Shown piece after piece: positions 6,677 through 15,138 of a stretch of 39,662 bases of DNA (the stretch's first letter is position 1; each line of letters opens with the position of its first letter). A program made the position numbers and the translations under genes. The notes under the pieces are model-generated. The model saw nothing but the letters and a program-made list of their open reading frames with translations. It ran no database searches and had not been told where the DNA came from. Where the stretch lies: positions 1 to 39,662 of the forward strand of contig DFKI01000099.1 in NCBI GenBank assembly GCA_002373325.1, in the 5' to 3' direction. The DNA is from Treponema sp. UBA3649 (GTDB lineage: Bacteria; Spirochaetota; Spirochaetia; Treponematales; Treponemataceae).

Positions 6677-8806
6677 ATGACAGGGAAAATCTTTGATGAT
6701 TCCAGCAATGTCTATCAGGATCAGGCCAAGGTTCTGTTCGACTATTATCGTCAGGCAGCTGAAAAGATTGTAGGCGAGGAAAGACGGATAGAGGACCTGC
6801 AGAAACAAAATCAGGAGCAGACGGAAAAAGCACTCAAACAAAAGAAAATCTTTTTCATTACGATGATTGCATCCGCTGTAGTGGCCTTGGTGGGGCTGAT
6901 TTTAATGCTTGCCGCTTCACCGATTTTTGCGCTTGTTTTTGCGCTGGGACTTGGAGGAGCCATCACTCTTTTGATTTTTTTCCTGCTCAGGCTTTCCAAA
7001 CTGAAAAAACTTGCCGCCGAAAAATCTGCGCTGGAAGATGAGTATAAAAATCTGCGCCGCGACTACAAGGTGACAAAAATGGGCGTGGTCTATGTTCCCG
7101 TGGCCACCAGAGTTCCGTTCGAGGGAAAGAGCTTCCTCATGGATCATACAGGCAGCGTGGAGGACACAGAGTTCTCGCTTTCCGTTTTAAGACGACCCGA
7201 CGAATTTCAGTCAGCCCTTACCACTCTTGAAAAAGGAATTGATAAAATCCCCCTGGTTGAGGACAACAAAGACCCTGAGTCAATCGAGACTGCGGAATAC
7301 TCAAGCAGCATAAAGAGGACAACGCTCCATGACTATCTCGGAAACATTGACAGACAGTCCAAGAACGTGAACGACCTGCTCGATGACCATGACACATTCT
7401 CGGTAAATCTTCCGGTAATCACACCGAAAAGTGAAAGGGACGGATTCGTTTCCGAATATGCGACGGAAGACACAGAGGGAAAGCCGGTTGTGCGCGTGTT
7501 CAACATTGACACATACAGCGATGAGCTTGAGGCATTTGAAAAACTCAACAATATCAAAAAGAAGCTCGATGACGGTGGAAGCCGCGACAATGTGATGAGA
7601 TTCAAAAATCTGATGAAAAAAATGGGTGAGGCAGTGCAGATTGTCTCAGGTGAAAAATCAGACAGCTCGTCCAAACTGATGAAGTACTACAACGACATTT
7701 TCTCCACCGTACTCAAATCAGCGTACAATCAGTATTCACCTGTGCTTGAGGCGGAGGAGATTCAGAGAATCCGTGAGTCAAGCTTTGACTATACCGAAAG
7801 CGTGGAATCCTACAAACCCTTTGCCCTGAAGGAAAGTTCACGTGTGCGTTACGACATTTTCAGCCACACTTGGGTTGCGGAGGACAAATCCAGGACGAAC
7901 GTGCCGTTTGGAATGAACCAGATTCAGGAAGAAATCATGATGCCGCTCATCAACAATCTCATGCTTGAGACTAGGATTGAGAGACTTAAAATCTACAACA
8001 GCATCAAGGACCAGAAGACACATTATCTCAACGAATGGAACAAGGATGTGGAGGCTGCGTTCCGTGACAACCGGCGTGCAGGACAGGAGCTCATCACTCA
8101 GATTACAAACGCTTATGCCGAGTACAACACAGCTTACCAGACTTACATTTCGTATAAGGAAACCCAGGATGCCATGAAAGCGACCGGGGATTTGGAAAGT
8201 GCCGAAGTTCAGGTTGCAGACAATTCCGACGAGCAGATTGAGAAATTCAAAAAGCAGGCGGAGATTTGCAGCAGGGCAGGTGAGGAATTCCAGAGCTTTA
8301 TGAATGATTTGCAGAATGACATTGAGGAAAAGGCGGAGGAGTTCTCGCACATTGAGTATTACGAGGCATCTCTTCGCGACTCACAATCACGTGACATCGC
8401 TATTTCTCAGGACATGGAAAAACTCAGGCTCATGGATGAAAGACGGCAGAGACTGATTCCGGTCAGCACCTATTGCGCGGCGTTTGCTCAGATTCCACCG
8501 GCACCAAGCACAGAGTCCAAGCTGGATGAGGATTACGCTTTTGACATTAAGAAATTTGCGATGGATGAGCTTTCTGAGATTGAGAGGCAGGAAAGGGAAA
8601 ACGATGGATTCGGAGCTGTTGAGGAAAAAAAGACGGATGAAGAAACTGTCAGTGTGAATGAATCAGCAGACGCATCTGACGCATCTGACGCATCTGATGA
8701 AGGCGAAACAAGCGATGAAACAAAATCTGGGACGGAAGAGATTGCTGAGAAAAAGGAAGCTGTTCCGGCAGGCGAGGAAAATGTCTCTGATAGCAGCGAG
8801 GAGTAA
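6677..8806 (+). CDS. membrane-hairpin coiled-coil protein, unknown family
   Basis: 709 residues. An N-terminal helical segment (1-55, amphipathic, rich in Gln/Lys/Glu) precedes two adjacent membrane helices (about 57-80 and 82-105), so both ends should face the cytoplasm. A long, mostly helical charged region follows, with coiled-coil-like stretches around residues 430-590, and an acidic disordered tail (about 640-709) that includes three Asp-Ala-Ser repeats. I do not recognise the family. As the first gene of the operon encoding two tubulin-like proteins, it may be a membrane receptor or spacer for them (inference). The next gene begins 4 bp after its stop, with its ribosome site inside this coding sequence. 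Confidence 0.75.
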   Translation: MTGKIFDDSSNVYQDQAKVLFDYYRQAAEKIVGEERRIEDLQKQNQEQTEKALKQKKIFFITMIASAVVALVGLILMLAASPIFALVFALGLGGAITLLIFFLLRLSKLKKLAAEKSALEDEYKNLRRDYKVTKMGVVYVPVATRVPFEGKSFLMDHTGSVEDTEFSLSVLRRPDEFQSALTTLEKGIDKIPLVEDNKDPESIETAEYSSSIKRTTLHDYLGNIDRQSKNVNDLLDDHDTFSVNLPVITPKSERDGFVSEYATEDTEGKPVVRVFNIDTYSDELEAFEKLNNIKKKLDDGGSRDNVMRFKNLMKKMGEAVQIVSGEKSDSSSKLMKYYNDIFSTVLKSAYNQYSPVLEAEEIQRIRESSFDYTESVESYKPFALKESSRVRYDIFSHTWVAEDKSRTNVPFGMNQIQEEIMMPLINNLMLETRIERLKIYNSIKDQKTHYLNEWNKDVEAAFRDNRRAGQELITQITNAYAEYNTAYQTYISYKETQDAMKATGDLESAEVQVADNSDEQIEKFKKQAEICSRAGEEFQSFMNDLQNDIEEKAEEFSHIEYYEASLRDSQSRDIAISQDMEKLRLMDERRQRLIPVSTYCAAFAQIPPAPSTESKLDEDYAFDIKKFAMDELSEIERQERENDGFGAVEEKKTDEETVSVNESADASDASDASDEGETSDETKSGTEEIAEKKEAVPAGEENVSDSSEE
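8669..8695 (+). repeat. three tandem 9-bp repeats (Asp-Ala-Ser)
   Basis: GACGCATCT occurs three times in a row in the tail of the 709-residue protein, encoding DAS-DAS-DAS in an acidic linker. Identity at DNA level suggests recent expansion by slippage. As the unit is nine bases, changes in number would keep the frame and alter only tail length. Confidence 0.85.
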
Positions 8807-8810
8807 GTAG

Positions 8811-9743
8811 ATGTCAGATTTCAACATAACCCTTGATACAACACCCATGGCTCATTCGGTGGACACAGTTAATTCCCACGTCAAGGGAGTGACTACAGCC
8901 GTCGTTGCCATGGAAGCCGCCGTGGTTGCCTCAGAAGTCGCCGCCTCAAAAAAGATTTGCCGCAACGTTGACAACGGATTCTACATGCTCATGTCGTCCC
9001 AGCTCAGTCAGAAGATGGCTGCGTGTCGTAGTACCATAGACAGCAAGACCCTCATCATGGATAAATTCCGCGGGGATGTGGAGCAGGTTCGCCGTACAAT
9101 GGGAAAGGACTACGCGAGACTTGAGAGACAGTACACAAAAATCTTCACCACACTCAACCGTGAGCTTGAGACCAGAGTTCATGAGCTTGACCGACGTGCA
9201 TACGATCTTGCAAAAATCATGTCGCAGGCACTTTCACCGAACAAGGATGATGATGCCTCAGTGATGCTTTGCGGAGAAGAGACGGAATGTCTTGTGGACA
9301 AAAGCGGAAGCGCCAAGGTAAAGCAGAAGGCAGCTCAGACAATCACCATGCTGAAGGAAAATGTGAGCAATGAGCTTGAGTACAACAAAAAGGTGCGCCA
9401 CATTCTTTCGGACAGGGAGCTGAAGGAAGACCACGAGGAGTATGTTCCCGTGATGGTGACGGAATCCGAGAGCATGATAAACCGTGACAATACTTTGAGC
9501 GGAATCTACATGCCGGGCGGAGTTCAGTCCAGCAAATCTTCCATTGAAAATTCTGTGAACAATGCGGATTGCGGATGGCAGGAAGTCGGCGAGTCTGAGA
9601 TGGAAAAAATAAAGTCTGCGTTCAATCAGTGTTGTGCAAGTTCCGACATGGATGAGCGAGTGGCAAAAGAAGTGGCGCGACTTTTCAGTGAGTCACATTG
9701 GAAAACAGCGACGGCACAAAAATCGGACGGAGGTGAGCAATGA
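8811..9743 (+). CDS. helical protein, paralogue A of a tandem pair
   Basis: 310 residues, mostly helical, without membrane segments or a signal peptide. It is related to the next protein along its length: RQYTKIFTTLNRELETRVHE here aligns with ERYTKIFQDLNDELYRRIHR there, both follow a VVAM segment after a variable N-terminus, and both have a KK/RK-hinged segment leading to a VPVM/VPVV strand. Residues about 85-160 look like a long coiled coil. No known domain is recognised. It overlaps the next gene by ATGA, so the two are probably translated in coupled fashion and may form a heteromer (inference). GAGGAG serves as its ribosome site. Confidence 0.75.
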   Translation: MSDFNITLDTTPMAHSVDTVNSHVKGVTTAVVAMEAAVVASEVAASKKICRNVDNGFYMLMSSQLSQKMAACRSTIDSKTLIMDKFRGDVEQVRRTMGKDYARLERQYTKIFTTLNRELETRVHELDRRAYDLAKIMSQALSPNKDDDASVMLCGEETECLVDKSGSAKVKQKAAQTITMLKENVSNELEYNKKVRHILSDRELKEDHEEYVPVMVTESESMINRDNTLSGIYMPGGVQSSKSSIENSVNNADCGWQEVGESEMEKIKSAFNQCCASSDMDERVAKEVARLFSESHWKTATAQKSDGGEQ

Positions 9744-10792
9744 GCTATACACAATCCGTATCGAGGGAAGTTCCTTACTCTGGTTCTGTTGCCTATTCGG
9801 GAACTGTGTCATATCCTGCGAGCGAGCATGGTGGAAGCACGAGTTATAGCGGAAGAACCGAATACAGCGGAACCGTGCCAGTTACGGTAAATGTGACTGT
9901 GGAGACATCTGCATTCGACGGAAGCATAAACCGTGTGAACAGTTCTCTTGACGGACTTACCGGCTCTGTTGTCGCGATGAACTCAGCCCAGTGCATGAGC
10001 ATTGCAAACGCGGCTAACAAAGTTGCGGAGTCCGTGACCAAGGGATTTTTCGGAATGATCCGCAGTGAGATTTCCCAGAATCTGTCGTTGCTTTACAATC
10101 AGATTCAGTCGAGCATGGGGCTGATTACCGACCGATATGAGCACATAATCCAGACGCAGAAAAACATGGACGCGGATTACAAACGCACCCGTGAAAGATA
10201 CACGAAGATTTTTCAGGATTTGAATGACGAGCTTTACCGGAGAATTCATCGTCTTGATGAAAAGGCCTTCTTGCTTTCGGAGAAAATCCACAGGGAGCAG
10301 CTTGGAAAAGTACAGACTGATTTTGTGGCCGACACAGTGGAAAAATCCTTGGATTCGGGCGGTGTGGACAAAATGCTTCACATCGGACACACGAAGGATT
10401 CCACAAGGGAAACTCTTAAGGGAATCCACGGATATATTTCGCAGGAGCTTGTCTATTCCAGAAAAATAAATTCGATTCTGAAGGAAGTGCACATCGACGA
10501 GGAGGACCAGCTTTGTGTTCCCGTAGTCTACATGGAAACTTCATCGCTCGATTCCGATGGAACGAAACAGAATTGTCATGCCACAGAAAAACTCGGAAAG
10601 GCCAAGGAAAAAATTCTTGACGGCACGATGAATTATTTTTCTGCGGGTGACGTGAGCTGGAAAAATCCTGATGAGGAAACGGAGCGCAAGGTGGACAGCG
10701 AATTTAACACGCTTGCTGAAAAGGTTGAGGACAGCCGGGTCTATGAGATGATTATGCGCCTGAAAAATGCTGCCGGAACTTTGACAAATTAA
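9740..10792 (+). CDS. helical protein, paralogue B, with N-terminal YSG repeats
   Basis: 350 residues. The N-terminal 48 residues are unusual: a Tyr/Ser/Gly-rich low-complexity segment with YSG at 13-15, 19-21, 36-38 and 42-44, set in a Y-S-G-x-V/T-pattern. From about residue 55 it resembles the preceding 310-residue protein (shared YTKIF..LN.EL..R.H.LD core and a VPV segment near the C-terminal third). The repeat region is absent from the paralogue, so it was gained in this copy or lost from the other. Such Tyr-rich segments can self-associate or be modified, but neither can be read from sequence. No signal peptide is seen; it is probably a cytoplasmic structural component. Confidence 0.75.
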   Translation: MSYTQSVSREVPYSGSVAYSGTVSYPASEHGGSTSYSGRTEYSGTVPVTVNVTVETSAFDGSINRVNSSLDGLTGSVVAMNSAQCMSIANAANKVAESVTKGFFGMIRSEISQNLSLLYNQIQSSMGLITDRYEHIIQTQKNMDADYKRTRERYTKIFQDLNDELYRRIHRLDEKAFLLSEKIHREQLGKVQTDFVADTVEKSLDSGGVDKMLHIGHTKDSTRETLKGIHGYISQELVYSRKINSILKEVHIDEEDQLCVPVVYMETSSLDSDGTKQNCHATEKLGKAKEKILDGTMNYFSAGDVSWKNPDEETERKVDSEFNTLAEKVEDSRVYEMIMRLKNAAGTLTN

Positions 10793-10805
10793 AATGGAGA
10801 TTTTT

Positions 10806-11801
10806 ATGTCTGAAATGAAAGAACTGAAAGATTTGAGATTTGGTGACAATGAGCTTACACTTCGCGACAACAGCGTGGAAAGCAGCATCATTCCTAAGAC
10901 TCTTGCGGAGATGGACAGAAACATTACGGTTGCGGGCAACGTGAAGATTGCGGGGCCTGTCTATGTGAACAAACTTGAAATCAGCGGAGGACCGGCAAGA
11001 TTTGAGGGCTCTGTTTTTGGAAATGTGGAAATCCATGTTCAGAGCGACTGTGACGGAGACATCTTTTTTGCGAAGGCGGTGGCCAGCTCCACGGTTGTCT
11101 CGGCATTGCTTTCAAAATCAAGGTGTGTGTTCGGATCCGACATCAACGCTCCCACAATCAAGCTCAGAAACTGTTTTGTCGGCGGCTCAATCTACGGAAG
11201 CGAAATCCAGCTGGAAAACTGTGCCGTGCTTGGAGGAGTCTTTGCGTCGAAAAAAATCACTGCGGTGAATTCCGTGATGGGTACTTTCAACACACCCGAG
11301 ATTGCGGCGGACGGAACAAACTACCTGATTTATCCTTCTGCATTCAGCGTTGAGCCAATCAGCATGAATCACGGACTTTGCAAATTCTATAATCTTGCGC
11401 TTGCTGACCTTGGTTCACTTTACAAGGGTGAGGAGGAAAAAGCGAACACAGGAAAAGTTCTCATGGACATGAAAAATTCCGACGTGCAGGAAACCCGGCT
11501 TTCAGAAAATGATGATGCGACTTATCTTGTCCACAGCTACAGCATCTCAAGCCGTGTGATTTTGAGCGACATGGTGGATTTTGAAAATCTGGAGAATCAC
11601 TTTTTGATTTTGAACGGAAGTCTTGGAACCCAGGTGCTCAAGCAGTATTCGCTCACTCTTTCGAACGGAGAAAAAGGTCCTGAGCTTACGGTTGAGGCAA
11701 TCGCGAAATTCTTTTTGGACATTGCGGTGGGTCGCGTGGAAATCCGGGAAATCAGCGGTGACGTTACCTTCGACGAGCTCAAGAGGTACATCGAGGATTA
11801 A
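10806..11801 (+). CDS. bactofilin-like beta-helix protein
   Basis: About 331 residues from the ATG at 10806, which is placed five bases after TGGAGA; an ATG at 10794 in frame lacks such a site. Residues about 38-165 show short repeated strand-turn units with recurrent V/I-x-G (AGNVKIAGPVYVNKLEISGG, then FGNVEI, GSIYGSEIQLENCAVLGGV), the pattern of bactofilin/polymer-forming right-handed beta-helices. The C-terminal half (about 190-331) is a separate alpha/beta region I do not recognise. Bactofilins polymerise without nucleotide and tether other proteins at the membrane. Here it would add a second cytoskeletal-type element to the operon. Assignment is by pattern and not certain. Confidence 0.55.
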   Translation: MSEMKELKDLRFGDNELTLRDNSVESSIIPKTLAEMDRNITVAGNVKIAGPVYVNKLEISGGPARFEGSVFGNVEIHVQSDCDGDIFFAKAVASSTVVSALLSKSRCVFGSDINAPTIKLRNCFVGGSIYGSEIQLENCAVLGGVFASKKITAVNSVMGTFNTPEIAADGTNYLIYPSAFSVEPISMNHGLCKFYNLALADLGSLYKGEEEKANTGKVLMDMKNSDVQETRLSENDDATYLVHSYSISSRVILSDMVDFENLENHFLILNGSLGTQVLKQYSLTLSNGEKGPELTVEAIAKFFLDIAVGRVEIREISGDVTFDELKRYIED

Positions 11802-11831
11802 GTCTTTTTGATTTTGTGGCAAGGGTAATTG

Positions 11832-12380
11832 ATGATGGATGTTTTAAAAAAAGGCTCTCCAGTTTCTTTTGGAAAGTCTGAGGCGGTTCTGCAGGTTCTT
11901 GTTGATTGGAATGGCGGAGCTGAATCGGAACTCTCTGCGTTTCTTTTGGGAGACAACGGCAAACTGATGCATGACGAGGATTTTGTTTTTTACAATAATC
12001 TGAGCGCAAGAAAAGGTGCCGCCTCTTATAACGGAGGGAAAGAATGTGGAGCCGGATTTGAGATGCTTTCTTTTTCCCTTGCCTCCATGCCGGATGATGT
12101 GAATCGGATTGCAATCTGTGTTTCAGCTTATGCCGATGAAGGTGGGAATGCAGGTTGTAATCTTGGAAAAAACGGACGGATGATTTTTTGCCGCTCTGAT
12201 TCCACGATTGAAAAGGGAAGTGAAATATGCGCCTTAGATTTGGAGGAGCACGAGAGACAAAATATTGTGCTTGCCGGAATGCTTTACAGAAAAGATGACG
12301 AGTGGCATTTTCGGGGAACGGACGAGGGATTTACCGGCGGTCTTCCTGAAATCATCCGGAAATTCGGCGGGGATGTCTAG
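11832..12380 (+). CDS. TerD-domain protein
   Basis: 182 residues, the full length of a TerD domain and matching along all of it: KKGSPVSF at the N-terminus, LSAFLLGDNGKLMHDEDFVF (the TerD ASA-LLG...DEHFVFFNN block), a P-DDVNRIAICVSAYAD strand, LAGMLYRKDDEWHFRG and a final GGLPEIIRKFG. TerD proteins are calcium-binding and belong to tellurite/stress-resistance systems. The usual DFDLDAS calcium motif is altered here (about AESELSAF), so calcium binding may be weakened. Start could be ATG 11832, ATG 11835 or TTG 11829; AAGGG at 11821-11825 suits the first two. No other ter genes are nearby. Confidence 0.85.
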   Translation: MMDVLKKGSPVSFGKSEAVLQVLVDWNGGAESELSAFLLGDNGKLMHDEDFVFYNNLSARKGAASYNGGKECGAGFEMLSFSLASMPDDVNRIAICVSAYADEGGNAGCNLGKNGRMIFCRSDSTIEKGSEICALDLEEHERQNIVLAGMLYRKDDEWHFRGTDEGFTGGLPEIIRKFGGDV

Positions 12381-12437
12381 AGCTATTTTCAAATTAAAAA
12401 TTGATGAGATAGAAAATCTTGGATTGCGGAGGATTGC

Positions 12438-13151
12438 GTGAAAAAATTTGTTAAGGCGGTTATCTTCGGTGCATTGGCCGCGTCGGTCTATATTGGAATG
12501 ATGTCTTTTATCAGTCTTCCGCTGCAGATTGTGATGAAGACTGGAACCGTCGTCGGAATAAAAAAAGATGGTGGAAAAGAAAAGGACGGTTTTAATGATT
12601 TTGTAAAATCCGTCGCGAAGGAACTTGGTGGGGATGCCGAGGAGTTGCTGAGTGATTTTTCAGAGGGCCTGGAAAATCCGGACGTGAATGTAATAATCGA
12701 GTCGGTTAAAGAAAAGATAGAGGGCGCAAAAACGGAAGAGTCTTTAGATGAGGCTCTTGAAGAGGCCAGGGAGATAATCAGTGCGACAAAAACACCTCTG
12801 CGTCTGCACTCGATTTTTGCATATTATATTTTGCTTTCGGTTCAGTTCATTCTTTCCCTTGCGGCGACATTTGCTTTCGTCATATTTTTCAAAAAAGTCA
12901 TTCTGCTTTTCCCTGACATTGGAAAATATTTCAGCGGACTTTACGTCGTGGTTTTTGCAGCCATATTGATTTTGCCACATCTCCTTTCTTTCCTTTCTCT
13001 TTTCATGCGCTTTCCGATTTTCATCGCAAACATTTTCCTTGTGGCGGCAGGAGCGGCTTTGGGAACTTTTGTAACTGTGACGGCGGCAAGAATTCTTCCA
13101 GATGTGGAATCCAGTGAAAGAGGACTTGAACTTTTAGGAGAAGAAAAATGA
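12438..13151 (+). CDS. four-helix membrane protein, unknown family
   Basis: 237 residues from a GTG start preceded by GCGGAGG. One membrane helix lies at the N-terminus (about 5-27), then a charged acidic segment (about 40-112), then three helices (about 120-143, 157-180 and 190-213) and a short tail. With an N-terminus likely in the cytoplasm, the charged loop would be periplasmic. No family recognised. It overlaps the VWA gene by 4 bp (ATGA), which suggests the two proteins are made together and may interact in the membrane, the acidic loop lying on the same side as the VWA domain (inference). Confidence 0.75.
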   Translation: MKKFVKAVIFGALAASVYIGMMSFISLPLQIVMKTGTVVGIKKDGGKEKDGFNDFVKSVAKELGGDAEELLSDFSEGLENPDVNVIIESVKEKIEGAKTEESLDEALEEAREIISATKTPLRLHSIFAYYILLSVQFILSLAATFAFVIFFKKVILLFPDIGKYFSGLYVVVFAAILILPHLLSFLSLFMRFPIFIANIFLVAAGAALGTFVTVTAARILPDVESSERGLELLGEEK

Positions 13152-14632
13152 ACTTGAGAAAATCTTTCAAAAAAATTCTCGTGACCTTGATTTCGATTTT
13201 TGCGATGACCTCAATCTGGGCGGGTGGAAATCAGCAGGGAAAAAGCGTGGTCGTTGTGCTCGATGTTTCTACCAGCATCAGACCCTACATGGAGGACATA
13301 AAGGGCGTCATCAATGAGGCTGTGATTGACAGACGGCTCTCTTCGGACGATTATTTTTACATGGTGACTTTCGGACATGACGTGAAGGATGTCTATGCCG
13401 GAAAATTGATGCGGGAGGCTGACAAAGAGTCAATCCACAACAATCTGAACGGAATCCCAGTGGACGGACAGGCGACCGACATTGGACAGGCTCTTGCCAA
13501 GACACTCACGAAATTGGGTGATTTGAAAAAGGAAGATTTTGACCTTTATGAGCCGATGGTGCTTTTCATCACGGACGGAAACAATCTGACGCTCGACGGA
13601 AGTCCCTACAGCGGAAAGACCGTGCCACAGATTTTTAAAGATGATCCGAATCTGATTGGAAACAAGAGTCTTTACGACGGATGGTATTTTGTGGGCGTGG
13701 GAGACAAACTTACAGATTTGCAATATATTGCCGATTATACAGGACGCAAGCTTCTCACAATAACGGATTTGGACAGTTTGAAAGATGAGCTCGACCGTTT
13801 TATCTCCAATATCCCGCCGGCAAAGGTGATTGAAAAAGGAAGCGTGGAAATAAAGGCGCTTGAGATTTCCCATGGAGGAAAGATTCTCAATCCTTCGAAA
13901 AAAATCATCCCATCGGAAGCTGACGGACTTTCATTTGAATTCAAAAGCATGTACGAAAGAACTCCGGTTTCATTTGAGATTTCAAAAGGCGAGGCAGTTT
14001 TCCAGACAGATGACAGAACGTCAACCGTCCCTTTCGATTTGATTTTGGAAGCTGGAAAGATTTCGCTTGAGCCGTCTGAGTCCAAGGAAAGTTTCGCCGG
14101 ATTATCTGCAAAAAAGATTCCCGAAGGAAAAGGAACTCTCAAGATTATGTGCACTCTTGATTTTGGAAACGGTGACATCCGCGAGTGTATGGCGCAGACT
14201 GATTTGGAGTTCAAGCCTCAGTCAAAAATCATCATGGAAAAACTGATTCCAATTTTTATAGTTTTGATTGCGGTAATTCTTCTTGTCATATTGATTGTGG
14301 TCCTCAAATCACGTGCTCCTGTTTTCGTGGAGATGACGGTGCTTCCAAAAGGAACGAAATCTTCAAGAGTAAAATTTTCAATCGGCAGGAAAGTGGAGCT
14401 AGGGTCAAAACCTGGGGCCGGATTTCCTCTTCCAAAAACTCTCGGAACATTTGCTCCGGTTGTTGGGGTGCTCAGAAGAAGCGGAAAAAAAACATGGGAA
14501 TTTTCTGTGCGTGATCCCTCTTGTTTCAAGAATGGGGACGCAGTTTCCGGAACATACAAAATGGGAAGTCCCATCGCGCTTAAGTCTGCGGAAGGTAATG
14601 GAATCAACGTGAGTTTCAAAATAAAAAAATAG
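13148..14632 (+). CDS. membrane-anchored periplasmic von Willebrand factor A protein
   Basis: 494 residues. Signal peptide 1-25; VWA domain about 31-220 with a complete metal-ion-dependent adhesion site (D39-x-S41-x-S43, T110 and D143 in ITDG); a beta-rich region about 225-355; one membrane helix about 361-387 followed by KSR; and a C-terminal domain of about 105 residues that should lie in the cytoplasm and has a small beta-sandwich look (possibly FHA-like, unsure). The intact site predicts Mg/Mn-dependent partner binding in the periplasm. VWA proteins accompany the tubulin-like family of Makarova and Koonin, which supports a structural link to the tubulin-like proteins two genes on. The C-terminal domain is the natural contact point. 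Confidence 0.85.
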   Translation: MNLRKSFKKILVTLISIFAMTSIWAGGNQQGKSVVVVLDVSTSIRPYMEDIKGVINEAVIDRRLSSDDYFYMVTFGHDVKDVYAGKLMREADKESIHNNLNGIPVDGQATDIGQALAKTLTKLGDLKKEDFDLYEPMVLFITDGNNLTLDGSPYSGKTVPQIFKDDPNLIGNKSLYDGWYFVGVGDKLTDLQYIADYTGRKLLTITDLDSLKDELDRFISNIPPAKVIEKGSVEIKALEISHGGKILNPSKKIIPSEADGLSFEFKSMYERTPVSFEISKGEAVFQTDDRTSTVPFDLILEAGKISLEPSESKESFAGLSAKKIPEGKGTLKIMCTLDFGNGDIRECMAQTDLEFKPQSKIIMEKLIPIFIVLIAVILLVILIVVLKSRAPVFVEMTVLPKGTKSSRVKFSIGRKVELGSKPGAGFPLPKTLGTFAPVVGVLRRSGKKTWEFSVRDPSCFKNGDAVSGTYKMGSPIALKSAEGNGINVSFKIKK

Positions 14633-14641
14633 GAGAAGAAT

Positions 14642-15124
14642 ATGGAAATCATTTTAGGACTTCTTTTGTGGATTGGTCTGATACTGGCCGCAGTTCTTGT
14701 GTTCATCTTTGGTGGAAAAAAATATTTTTCGTCCGTGCAGGGATGGGAAGGAAAAGAAACTTCATCCGCTGTCATCTGGGGACTCATCGCTTTGGTTCTT
14801 GCGGTCGCGGCATTCTTTTTTCTTCCGATTCTGTCTTCTGCCATGTTCGGTGCGAAATTCAAATCAATGGGATCAGACATCGCGAATATTGCAAAACACA
14901 GCGGCATAAGAAAATTTCTTTCCAGGCTTTCAGGAAAAATTGTCGCAAAATCCGGGAGGGCCATCATCGCTTATGCAGGTGCGGCTTTTGTAGGACTTGT
15001 GCTTTTGGTCTGGGGAATCATACAGCAGATTCGCGAGAACTTGAGCAAATCAAAAGATGAGTATAAAAGGGAAAAGCTTTTTTCATTCAGAAAAGATGAG
15101 CTTGACAAAATCAACAGAAAATAA
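14642..15124 (+). CDS. small three-helix membrane protein, unknown family
   Basis: 160 residues with membrane helices at about 3-24, 43-66 and 108-130, a basic loop (about 70-105) and a highly charged Lys/Arg/Glu tail (about 131-160). By the positive-inside rule both the loop and the tail could be cytoplasmic, but the count of helices makes this uncertain. No family recognised. It starts 9 bp after the VWA gene behind AGGAGA and ends 14 bp before the tubulin-like gene. It may anchor the tubulin-like protein at the membrane (inference from position only). Confidence 0.75.
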   Translation: MEIILGLLLWIGLILAAVLVFIFGGKKYFSSVQGWEGKETSSAVIWGLIALVLAVAAFFFLPILSSAMFGAKFKSMGSDIANIAKHSGIRKFLSRLSGKIVAKSGRAIIAYAGAAFVGLVLLVWGIIQQIRENLSKSKDEYKREKLFSFRKDELDKINRK

Positions 15125-15138
15125 AAGGAGAACAGAAA

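Noticed and set aside
11829..12380. The TerD gene as part of a classical tellurite-resistance cluster.
   Set aside because: No terB, terC, terZ, terA or terY-like neighbours; the only VWA gene encodes an exported membrane protein, unlike cytoplasmic TerY.
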